Below are positions 17,028-23,897 of a stretch of DNA of 64,000 nt, piece after piece; position 1 is the stretch's first letter, and each line of letters opens with the position of its first letter. Source of the stretch: Aestuariivirga litoralis (GTDB lineage: Bacteria > Pseudomonadota > Alphaproteobacteria > Rhizobiales > Aestuariivirgaceae); the NCBI RefSeq assembly GCF_015714715.1, contig NZ_WAHS01000001.1:372001-436000 (forward strand). The letters run 5' to 3'. Position numbers and translations under genes: made by a program. The notes below the pieces were generated by a model. That model was not told the DNA's origin. It saw nothing but the letters and a program-made list of their open reading frames with translations, and did no database searches.

Positions 17028-18125
17028 TTAAAACGGGCCACCCAATGCTATCGCCTTCACACGATAGGATATTTCCGCTGGTTCCAGTTCACTGGCGCGG
17101 CGCAGGCAGGCGGCTGCTTCTGGCCTATCGCCTAGGCGAAGCAGCGCCACGGATTTGAGCTCCAGCGCGTAGGCACCGAGCAGGCGCTCATCAAATGATA
17201 CAATCGAATCGAGATAGGTGGCGGGGTCAGTGGCCATCAATTGGTCCAAGGTCACTATGGCAGACGTGAAATCACCTGCATTGATCTGGTGGCGTGCCCG
17301 TAGGAACAGCAGCGGCGGGGCGCCGGGTTGGAAGGCCAAGCCCTGGGCTATGATGGCGCCTGCATCTTCATTCTGCGCCAACAGCAGTGCAGAATAGTTG
17401 AGAGCGATTAAAGCCGCGATGGATTCGGTGGCGGCATCTCTTTTCCCCTCGGCGCGGGCCAGGCCTTCGATGGAAACGGCGCGGGCCTCTTCAATCTCGC
17501 CCAATGCAACCAAGGCCCTGGCCAAGTCCAGCCAGTAGTAAAGCCGGTCTGGCCATTCCTGCACCATGCGGCGCAGCATGGGGAGGTTGCGGCGGTGTTT
17601 ATGGGTGATGTCACCCTCATAACCCAAATGATCAATTCCGGCTTCGATGTCGATGATCTCGGCGTTTTCTAAGGCGCGCAGGCGCATCAGATCGGGTACC
17701 ATGGTTTCGTGTATGGCGCCGACGAAGCGAATATCAGCGCGGTTCCTAAATACCCGGTATTCGCGGGCTGCCGTGCCTCGAAGAGTGGATTTGAATTTGA
17801 CGCGCGCGCCGACTGCCACAGGATTTTCGAGCAGGGTTGCCAAGCGCAAGCCATCGGGCAAAATCAGCCGCTCATCAGCATCGATATAAAGAATCCAGGA
17901 GGTTCTGATGGCATCCAGCCCGGTGTTGCGGGCAGCGGCAAAATCCTGGCGCCAGGCGAAATCAATCACTCTGGCGCCAGCATTCATGGCGATCTCTCGC
18001 GTTCCGTCGCTAGAGCCAGTATCCACAATGACGATTTCGTCAACATGGCCCTCAAGCGATGCCAGGCACCCCGGAAGGAATGTCTTTTCATTCTTGACAA
18101 TCAGCGCAGCGGAAACCGTCTCCAT
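17028..18125 (-). CDS. GT2 glycosyltransferase with C-terminal TPR-like repeats
   Basis: A 365-residue cytoplasmic protein. The N-terminal GT-A domain has ALIVKNEKTFL, VDTGSSDGT and the metal motif YIDADERL, typical of family 2. From about residue 190 it turns into helical TPR-like repeats (LYYWLDLARALVALGEIEEA, LRLGDRPEAAACLRRASEL). The architecture recalls SunS, the S-glycosyltransferase of sublancin, and other GT2-TPR enzymes that modify proteins or peptides. It is the last gene of a four-gene operon and begins 24 bases after the repeat-peptide gene, which is its likely substrate by position. That substrate assignment is inference. Confidence 0.85.
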   Translation of the reverse strand: METVSAALIVKNEKTFLPGCLASLEGHVDEIVIVDTGSSDGTREIAMNAGARVIDFAWRQDFAAARNTGLDAIRTSWILYIDADERLILPDGLRLATLLENPVAVGARVKFKSTLRGTAAREYRVFRNRADIRFVGAIHETMVPDLMRLRALENAEIIDIEAGIDHLGYEGDITHKHRRNLPMLRRMVQEWPDRLYYWLDLARALVALGEIEEARAVSIEGLARAEGKRDAATESIAALIALNYSALLLAQNEDAGAIIAQGLAFQPGAPPLLFLRARHQINAGDFTSAIVTLDQLMATDPATYLDSIVSFDERLLGAYALELKSVALLRLGDRPEAAACLRRASELEPAEISYRVKAIALGGPF

Positions 18126-18148
18126 TCGCGCTGCTTGCCAGACGGGTC

Positions 18149-18424
18149 TCAGTTCGCGTTGAGTCTGATGGCCGGGTCAACGATATTGACCGTAACGTCC
18201 ATGCCATTCGTGAGGACGGTGTGTGGCACGACAGTGACACTGGCCACATTGAGGCAATTCACGCCCTGGGTGACACTGGCCACATTCAGGCAATTCACGC
18301 CTTGGGTGACACTGGCCACATTCAGGCAATTAACACCCTGGGCGGCGTTGACCATGCCGTCCAACATGAAGGTCACCACGCTGGGTGCCACAAAAGTGTT
18401 TGGTGCAATGGAAGAATTCAACAT
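18149..18424 (-). CDS. Cysteine-bearing tandem-repeat peptide, candidate modified peptide
   Basis: A 91-residue protein: a hydrophobic N-terminal part (MLNSSIAPNTFVAPSVVTF), three exact copies of QGVNCLNVASVT, then a tail ending DPAIRLNAN. It has only three Cys, one per repeat, and is rich in Ser, Thr, Asn and Val. Five codons vary among the three repeats and all changes are silent, strong evidence that the frame is translated and selected. AAGG lies upstream of ATG 18424. It sits between a PqqD-like gene and a GT2-TPR gene, so a ribosomally made, glycosylated (Cys, Ser or Thr) product is proposed. It matches no family I recognise. Confidence 0.7.
   Translation of the reverse strand: MLNSSIAPNTFVAPSVVTFMLDGMVNAAQGVNCLNVASVTQGVNCLNVASVTQGVNCLNVASVTVVPHTVLTNGMDVTVNIVDPAIRLNAN
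18234..18341 (-). repeat. Three 36-bp tandem repeats in frame
   Basis: Units 18234-18269, 18270-18305 and 18306-18341, each 12 codons, encode QGVNCLNVASVT three times. Differences (CAG/CAA, GGC/GGT, GTG/GTT, CTG/CTC, ACC/ACT) are all synonymous. The repeat stays in phase with the gene. Confidence 0.95.
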
Positions 18425-18503
18425 GTCATTAGCCTTATTGAGAATTTCGATGCGCTGAGATTAGGCGGCGGGCGATAAATTGCAAACGGATTTATTTGGG
18501 TTT

Positions 18504-18782
18504 CTACAGCTTGCACTGAAGCAGGCCTAGGCTGACGAGGTTCTCGGCGCAAGCTAGCGTTTCGGCCATCGGGGCCTGCGGCAAAGCATAGGCTTCCTGC
18601 ATCGCGGAGGCGATTGCGCCCAGGCTGCGCGTGCCATCCGAGAGGTTGAACACCATGGAAGCCGTGGCGTTGAGGTGGTGGATTTTTTCGCTCTCTGGCT
18701 GGAAGAGAATCAGGCCGTCCGGCGTCTGGGTTTTTTCCAGCATGGTCTCGGTCACGCAGATCATTTCAGGCTTCAGTTCCAC
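18504..18782 (-). CDS. PqqD-family protein (RiPP recognition element)
   Basis: A 92-residue protein of the PqqD fold, a winged-helix domain that binds leader peptides of ribosomally made, modified peptides and presents them to tailoring enzymes. The family pattern is visible in the N-terminal strands (DGLILFQPESEKIHHLNATAS), the MVFNLSDGTRSLGAIASAM helix pair, and the C-terminal helix ending LVSLGLLQCKL. The GTG start at 18782 has AAGGATC at good spacing and overlaps the preceding glycosyltransferase by ten bases, implying coupling. The neighbouring repeat peptide is the natural candidate ligand. No pqqA/B/C/E genes are present, so a PQQ role is unlikely. Confidence 0.8.
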   Translation of the reverse strand: MELKPEMICVTETMLEKTQTPDGLILFQPESEKIHHLNATASMVFNLSDGTRSLGAIASAMQEAYALPQAPMAETLACAENLVSLGLLQCKL

Positions 18783-19678
18783 GGCAAGATCCTTCGTAGG
18801 CGATGATGCAGCATCCGCCGTCGGGCCCGGCCTTGCAAGATGCGGCTCAGTTTCTGGGTCTGGTCGGTGCCGGCGGGTGGCGCGGACTCTACAGGCTGAT
18901 AAGCGGGATGGGATGCAAAGGGCAGGATGACGGAGAATTCACTGAGGGCGGCCTCATAGTCGAAAGTGAGGGTGGCGGCATTGAGGATCGCCGTAAAATG
19001 CGCGTCGTCCCAAGTGTTGCTGGCGTGGATACAATAGCAAAAGGCAGTAGGGTCATCGAGGATGGCGACTCTGGATCGGCGCAGCAATCCCTCGGCCACC
19101 GGCGTGTCCTCGCCACGGGCGATTTCCGGATAACGGGTGAGGGCACTTTTGCGCACGATCATGCTGGCTTCCCAGCTGCGATCATGCGACAGGCAGAGGC
19201 GTTTTTGGCCCGGGCTCCACAACAGGACCTGGCGCAGGAACATTGCGTCGGTACCTGTCTGCAACAGCGCATTCATGCCCTGCTGCAGGCGGGTTGGGCT
19301 GTAAAGATCATCATCATCCCACTGGCAGACATAATCGCCGCGCGCCTGATCGATGCTGATATTGCGCAGCGCGCCCAGCACGCGCTTCCCCTTCACTTGG
19401 ACGAGGCGGACATTTGTGCCGCTTCTGGCGCAAAGTGATGTGAGCGGCTTGGTGACCGCATCGCAGACGATCACCAGTTCCTTGTCGGCATAAATTTGGC
19501 TGCGGAAGCAGGCGATGGAAGCTGCCACGCGCGACACATCCCCACGCGTCACCATCAGGCAGGAGACCATCGGCCCCTGCACCGGCGGTGGGGGCAGCTT
19601 GATGATTTTGTCGGGGGCAGGAAATGCGTTGGTGGAGCGCAGGCTGGCTTCATAGATGCAGGCGGAAAGTTGGTTCAT
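18773..19678 (-). CDS. GT2 family glycosyltransferase
   Basis: A 301-residue GT-A glycosyltransferase. Its core starts at MVSCLMVTRGDVSRVAASI. The nucleotide-sugar/metal motif is QWDDDDLYSP, preceded by RNISIDQARGDYVCQ. The WEASMIVRKSAL segment corresponds to the acceptor side. It heads the four-gene operon and starts only 25 bases after the tRNA-Val CCA end, so it may share that tRNA's transcript. With the GT2-TPR enzyme at the other end, the locus holds two different glycosyltransferases, which could add two sugars in sequence. The sugar donor is unknown. Confidence 0.82.
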   Translation of the reverse strand: MNQLSACIYEASLRSTNAFPAPDKIIKLPPPPVQGPMVSCLMVTRGDVSRVAASIACFRSQIYADKELVIVCDAVTKPLTSLCARSGTNVRLVQVKGKRVLGALRNISIDQARGDYVCQWDDDDLYSPTRLQQGMNALLQTGTDAMFLRQVLLWSPGQKRLCLSHDRSWEASMIVRKSALTRYPEIARGEDTPVAEGLLRRSRVAILDDPTAFCYCIHASNTWDDAHFTAILNAATLTFDYEAALSEFSVILPFASHPAYQPVESAPPAGTDQTQKLSRILQGRARRRMLHHRLRRILPWN

Positions 19679-19703
19679 GGGCCTGGCAATTCGCGGAAGG
19701 AAA

Positions 19704-19778
19704 TGGTGGGGGCAACAGGGATCGAACCTGTGGCCACACCGATGTGAACGGTGTGCTCTACCGCTGAGCTATGCCCCC
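19704..19778 (-). tRNA. tRNA-Val (anticodon CAC)
   Basis: A full cloverleaf on the minus strand: acceptor GGGGGCA/TGCCCCC, D arm GCTC-AGCGGTA-GAGC, anticodon stem CACCG/CGGTG with loop TTCACAT (anticodon CAC, reading GUG), T arm ACAGG-TTCGATC-CCTGT, discriminator A, and an encoded CCA (19706-19704). It is 75 bases including CCA. Confidence 0.97.
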
Positions 19779-19873
19779 ACTTGCAGAGTGGCGGTCCTAT
19801 AAGCTGGGAGGCCCCCTTCGTCAACCAATCCTGTTTGCTTGTTTTGTGCGTTCAGGCAAACTATTGAACCCGC

Positions 19874-20947
19874 ATGAATGATGCCCACCTTTCCGCGCGC
19901 GTGACGATCGATCTTTCCGCGCTCAAGGCCAATTGGAAGACCCTGGCGGCACTGGCCCCCAAGGCCGAAACCGGCGCTGCAATCAAGGGCGAGGCTTACG
20001 GTTTGGGTGCTGCCGCCTGCGGGCGCGCGCTGTGGGAGGCGGGCTGCCGCTCGTTCTTCGTGGCGCGGCCCAAGGAGGGCGAGGAACTGCGGGCTGTTCT
20101 ACCCGAAGCCACGATCTATGTGCTGGATGGGCTTTATGCCGGGGAGGCAGGTTATTATCTGCAGCACCGGCTGACCCCCGCGCTGATCTCGTTTGAGGAA
20201 GCGCAGGAATGGGCACGCGACGGGCAGGGGGCGGCCTGCTGCATCCATGTGGATAGCGGCATCAACCGGCTGAGCTTTTCGGCAACGGAAATTGCAAAGC
20301 TGGTTGCGGCGAAACTGCCGCTGCATATCACCCTGGTGTTGAGCCATCTGGCTTCTTCCGAAGAGTTCGACAACCCGTTCAATGAAACCCAGCGCGTGCG
20401 CTTCGAGGCGGTGCGGAAACTGTTCCCCGGCGTGCGGGCTTCGTTTGCGAATTCATCCGGCGTGTTTCACAGCGAGGCTTTCACGCTGGACCTGACGCGG
20501 CCCGGCATTGCGCTTTATGGCGGCAACCCGAAGCCCGGCCAGCCCAACCCAATGAAACCGGTGGCCACGCTGGAAGCCCGCGTGTTGCAGGTGCGTGACA
20601 TGGGCAAAGGCGAAGTGATTGGCTACAACACCACTTGGACGGCGCCACGTGATAGCCGCATTGCGCTGATAGGCGCAGGCTATCGTGATGGCATCCCCCG
20701 GCGCATGAGTTCAATGTATGGCACGTCTTGTGTTTTTGTCGGTGGCAAGCGCTGCCCGATCGTCGGGCGCGTGTCGATGGACATGACTGCGATTGACGTG
20801 ACGGATGCACCTGTGAAGCGTGGCGATTATGCAGAATTCTTTGGTCACAACATCTCGCTCGACGAGGCGGCGGGTTTTGCCGGCACGATTTCGTGGGAGC
20901 TTCTCACCCATCTGGGCAGCCGCTATGCTCGGCATTACCTGACATGA
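19874..20947 (+). CDS. alr: Alanine racemase
   Basis: A PLP enzyme of fold type III that makes D-alanine for peptidoglycan. It has 357 residues. The PLP lysine is K38 in AAIKGEAYGLG (the family usually has VKANAYGHG, so the flanking residues are unusual though the lysine is kept). The catalytic tyrosine is in GAGYRDGIPR, and the VGRVSMDMTAIDVT segment matches the C-terminal beta domain. The stop overlaps the MlaE-like gene (ATGA). Confidence 0.92.
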   Translation: MNDAHLSARVTIDLSALKANWKTLAALAPKAETGAAIKGEAYGLGAAACGRALWEAGCRSFFVARPKEGEELRAVLPEATIYVLDGLYAGEAGYYLQHRLTPALISFEEAQEWARDGQGAACCIHVDSGINRLSFSATEIAKLVAAKLPLHITLVLSHLASSEEFDNPFNETQRVRFEAVRKLFPGVRASFANSSGVFHSEAFTLDLTRPGIALYGGNPKPGQPNPMKPVATLEARVLQVRDMGKGEVIGYNTTWTAPRDSRIALIGAGYRDGIPRRMSSMYGTSCVFVGGKRCPIVGRVSMDMTAIDVTDAPVKRGDYAEFFGHNISLDEAAGFAGTISWELLTHLGSRYARHYLT

Positions 20948-21735
20948 GAATCGAAAGCCTCAATATATTTGCTGCCGTGGGCCGTCTGGTCCTGACCTTT
21001 TGCGCTGAGCTTGGCCGGATCGTGCTGTTCACCAAGGACGCGGTTCTGGTGGGCCTCACGCCGCGCTATTTCGGCGGGCAAATTCTTCTGCAGCTGTTTC
21101 GCGTGGGCTATACGTCGCTGCCGGTGGTGGCGATGACGGCTTTCTTCACCGGCGGTGCGCTGGCGCTGCAAATTTATACAGGTTCATCACCCACAACGGC
21201 GGCAACACTGGTGCCTTCCATCGTGGCCATCGGCATCACGCGGGAGCTGGGGCCGGTTCTGGCCGGCCTGATGGTTTCAGGCCGCGTGGGCGCATCGATC
21301 GCCGCCGAACTTGGCACGATGAAAGTGACGGAGCAGACGGATGCGCTGGTCACACTCTCAACCAATCCGATTAAATATCTGGTAGGCCCGCGCATCTTGG
21401 CAGCGGTGATTTCACTGCCACTGCTGGTGGCCATTGGTGACACGATTGGCGTGTTGGGCGGTTATGCGGTGGGCACCCGCGTACTCGGCTTCAATGGCGC
21501 CAGCTATATCAAGGTGACCGCCAACCAGCTTCATTTCGATGACGTGGGCTCGGGTCTGATCAAGGCGGCGGTGTTTGGTTTTATCATCGCGCTGATGGGC
21601 TGCTATCACGGCTTCAATTCGAAGGGTGGCGCACAGGGTGTGGGCCGGGCCACGACCAATGCGGTGGTGTCTTCTGCCATCCTCATTCTTGCCGCGAACT
21701 TCGCACTCACCTCCATCCTGTTCGGGAAGAACTGA
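20944..21735 (+). CDS. mlaE: MlaE-family ABC transporter permease
   Basis: About 263 residues with five or six membrane helices, matching the MlaE/YrbE permease of the phospholipid-transport ABC system that keeps outer-membrane lipid asymmetry. Family marks are the central block TRELGPVLAGLMVSGRVGAS and the EQTDALVTLSTNPIKYLVGPR coupling helix. ATG 20944 overlaps the alr stop. The earlier in-frame ATG at 20893 lies inside alr and is not favoured. It is coupled to mlaF by a one-base overlap. Confidence 0.9.
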   Translation: MRIESLNIFAAVGRLVLTFCAELGRIVLFTKDAVLVGLTPRYFGGQILLQLFRVGYTSLPVVAMTAFFTGGALALQIYTGSSPTTAATLVPSIVAIGITRELGPVLAGLMVSGRVGASIAAELGTMKVTEQTDALVTLSTNPIKYLVGPRILAAVISLPLLVAIGDTIGVLGGYAVGTRVLGFNGASYIKVTANQLHFDDVGSGLIKAAVFGFIIALMGCYHGFNSKGGAQGVGRATTNAVVSSAILILAANFALTSILFGKN

Positions 21736-22508
21736 TGGCTGAACCTTTCATCAAGCTTTCCGGCGTGACCAAGGCGTTCGGGCCCAAGCAGGTGTTACGC
21801 GGTATCGACATTGCGGTGGAGCGCGGCCGCTCGCTGGTGGTGATCGGCGGGTCGGGGACCGGCAAATCGGTGATGCTGAAATGCATTCTCGGCATCCTGC
21901 GCGCAGATGCCGGAACGATTGAAGTCGGGGCCCGGAATGTGGTGGGCCTGAAGGGCAAGGCGCTGGATGAGAACCTGCACCGGTTCGGCATGCTTTTCCA
22001 GGGCGGGGCGCTGTTTGACTCGCTTTCGGTTTGGGAAAACGTGGCCTTTGGCCTCATTCAGGGCCGTGGCGTGGCACGTGCCAAGGCGCGCGAGATCGCT
22101 TTGGAGAAGCTGGGCCTCGTGGGCCTGACGCCGGATGTGGGCAAGCTTTATCCGGCTGAACTTTCCGGCGGCATGCAGAAGCGTGTTGGCCTGGCGCGAG
22201 CCATTGCAGCGGAACCCGAAATCATTTTCTTCGATGAGCCCACGACCGGGCTCGACCCGATCATGGCGGACGTGATCAACAATCTGATTGTGGATTCGGT
22301 GAAGCGGCTGGGGGCGACCACCATTTCGATCACCCATGACATGGCCTCGGCCCGCAAGATCGCCGATGACATTGCGATGATCTATAAAGGCCAGATCATC
22401 TGGCATGGCCCGGCGCAATCGGTTGATCATTCCGGCAATCCCTATGTGGAGCAATTCATCCACGGTCGTGCCGACGGCCCGATTCAGATGGACGTGCTGA
22501 AGGGCTAA
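21735..22508 (+). CDS. mlaF: MlaF-family ABC transporter ATP-binding protein
   Basis: A 257-residue ATPase with Walker A GGSGTGKS, signature LSGGMQKR, Walker B IIFFDEPTTG and switch His in ISITHDM. It pairs with the MlaE-like permease just upstream to energise phospholipid traffic between membranes. The substrate-binding MlaD (MCE-domain) gene that often follows is absent: the next gene is dps on the other strand, so MlaD must be encoded elsewhere if the system is complete. Confidence 0.92.
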   Translation: MAEPFIKLSGVTKAFGPKQVLRGIDIAVERGRSLVVIGGSGTGKSVMLKCILGILRADAGTIEVGARNVVGLKGKALDENLHRFGMLFQGGALFDSLSVWENVAFGLIQGRGVARAKAREIALEKLGLVGLTPDVGKLYPAELSGGMQKRVGLARAIAAEPEIIFFDEPTTGLDPIMADVINNLIVDSVKRLGATTISITHDMASARKIADDIAMIYKGQIIWHGPAQSVDHSGNPYVEQFIHGRADGPIQMDVLKG

Positions 22509-22527
22509 TTCGTCTCTCCAAAAGCAC

Positions 22528-22660
22528 CTTGCCTTCCCCCGCGCTTGGGGAAACGCGAGAGAAGGCAAGTAATCTGTCCGGCCACATACCTGGGTGGGAG
22601 AGGGGCCCAATGCTTGGCTCACCTTGGGGGCGCGCGCCAAGCCCGGTTCTAGCCGGACAG
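22528..22660. repeat. Nested inverted repeats between convergent genes
   Basis: Two imperfect cruciform units fill the gap between mlaF and dps. The first pairs CTTGCCTTC (22528-22536) with GAAGGCAAG (22561-22569), with CCCC/GGGG inside. The second pairs CTGTCCGGC (22574-22582) with GCCGGACAG (22652-22660) and holds an inner GCTTGGC/GCCAAGC (22612-22618, 22636-22642). They may act as bidirectional terminators or belong to a dispersed palindromic repeat family. Confidence 0.7.
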
Positions 22661-22668
22661 CATTTCAA

Positions 22669-23139
22669 CTATTGCAAATGGCTTTCCAGAAACCACAGCG
22701 CCTTATCCAGAGCGCGGGAATAAGCGGTGAAAATATCGGCGGTGCCCTTGTCTCCAGCCTCATCGGTTTGATCGATGGCCTTGCGCGCATGGTCCGCCAC
22801 TTCACTGTAGCGTTCGACCAATGCGTTGAGGTGATCGACACTTTCGTGAATGTCTGTGGGGTAGGGCTTCAGATGGGTGGATTTTGCAGTTGTCTGCGTC
22901 GTCCCCAGGGCCGTGCCACCCAGCTGCACCACACGCTCGGCCATGGTGTCGTTGTGGGTGTCGAGCTGATTGCGGAATTGATCCAGCAATTCGTGGATGC
23001 CGATAAATGATGGGCCCTTAATGTTCCAATGGGCCTGCTTGGTGATGAGGGCGAGATCAATACCGTCTGCCAAATTGGCGTTCAAAACTTCGATCGAAAC
23101 CTTTTTCGCGTTGGATTGCAACGTGTTGTTGGTTTTCAT
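22669..23139 (-). CDS. dps: Dps/ferritin-like DNA-binding starvation protein
   Basis: A 156-residue four-helix-bundle protein forming a 12-subunit cage that oxidises and stores iron with peroxide and protects DNA. Ferroxidase-site motifs are TKQAHWNIKGPSFIGIHELLDQ and the downstream DTMAERVVQLGG. ATG 23139 has GGGGAG at seven bases; the open frame that continues back to 23850 is antisense to the cytochrome gene region and is not used. The upstream 104 bases contain an inverted repeat CTCGGGC/GCCCGAG but no recognised OxyR site. Confidence 0.93.
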   Translation of the reverse strand: MKTNNTLQSNAKKVSIEVLNANLADGIDLALITKQAHWNIKGPSFIGIHELLDQFRNQLDTHNDTMAERVVQLGGTALGTTQTTAKSTHLKPYPTDIHESVDHLNALVERYSEVADHARKAIDQTDEAGDKGTADIFTAYSRALDKALWFLESHLQ

Positions 23140-23243
23140 CCTTGGCTCCCCTGGTGCACTCGGGCATCTGCTATTAGTGGATAACGCCCGAGGCCGATGG
23201 TTAGTTCCATGGTTTTTCAAAAAAATTGAGTCTCTGGAATTGG

Positions 23244-23795
23244 TTAGCGGCGGGCACCGAGACCCATGCGTGCGAGGATCGACTTGTCGCCTGAGATGCG
23301 CTCCTTCACCGCAGCAGCGATATGCAGAACGATGACGAGGAACAGCACCAGCGCTGTCCAGGCGTGGAAAACGCGCGAGGGCAGCATGGGCAGATCGGCG
23401 GGCAAAGTGGCGCCGGGCGTGGCATAGGCTTCGCTGATCAGATAGCCGGTAGCCCAGCCGCTGCTGACCATCAGCAACACCACAAGATAGAGGCCGAGAT
23501 GCACCGGCGTGCGCAGGCGACCGAGGCCGTGGGTCTGGTCCTCGGTCGGGCCGGGATGGGCGGTGAACAGGCGTACAATGAAACGGATCAGCATGAGCAG
23601 GAAGACCAGCATGCCCAGCATCATGTGGATCTTCAGCGTGTCGAGCTTGGCAGGGTCGGTGTTGGGCATGCGCGAGACGACGAAGTATCCGCCGGCCAGT
23701 TGCGCGATGATCAGGAAGGCGAGCAGCCAGTGCAGGGCGACGAGCACAGGATGATAGCGGCGGACGGGCAGTTTGGCTGGCGCTTGGGCTGGCAT
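23244..23795 (-). CDS. Cytochrome b561
   Basis: A 183-residue di-haem membrane cytochrome of the prokaryotic b561 family. Four membrane helices carry the expected histidines (LVALHWLLAF, TLKIHMMLGM, FHAWTALVLF, VIVLHIAAA). It moves electrons, probably between the quinone pool and a periplasmic or superoxide-related partner. ATG 23795 has GAGGAAC upstream and is preferred to a longer frame starting at 23846. Confidence 0.88.
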   Translation of the reverse strand: MPAQAPAKLPVRRYHPVLVALHWLLAFLIIAQLAGGYFVVSRMPNTDPAKLDTLKIHMMLGMLVFLLMLIRFIVRLFTAHPGPTEDQTHGLGRLRTPVHLGLYLVVLLMVSSGWATGYLISEAYATPGATLPADLPMLPSRVFHAWTALVLFLVIVLHIAAAVKERISGDKSILARMGLGARR

Positions 23796-23897
23796 GATGT
23801 TCCTCGTCTTTTTTGCATATTGAACGCAGGCGCAGGTGATTTGCAATCATGTGGATTGCCGGTTTGTCTGCCCGGAAAAAGCGACTATCTCTTCTCC

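Noticed and set aside
18234-18341. CRISPR-like array (three 36-bp direct repeats)
   Set aside because: The units are head-to-tail with no spacers, remain in frame and encode a repeated peptide; no cas gene is nearby.
18504-18782. PQQ cofactor biosynthesis function
   Set aside because: Only a PqqD-fold protein is present; pqqA, B, C and E are absent and glycosyltransferases flank it.
22669-23850. 393-residue frame ending in the Dps sequence, as a Dps fusion
   Set aside because: The extra N-terminal part overlaps the cytochrome b561 gene in another frame; a good ribosome-binding site precedes the normal Dps start at 23139.
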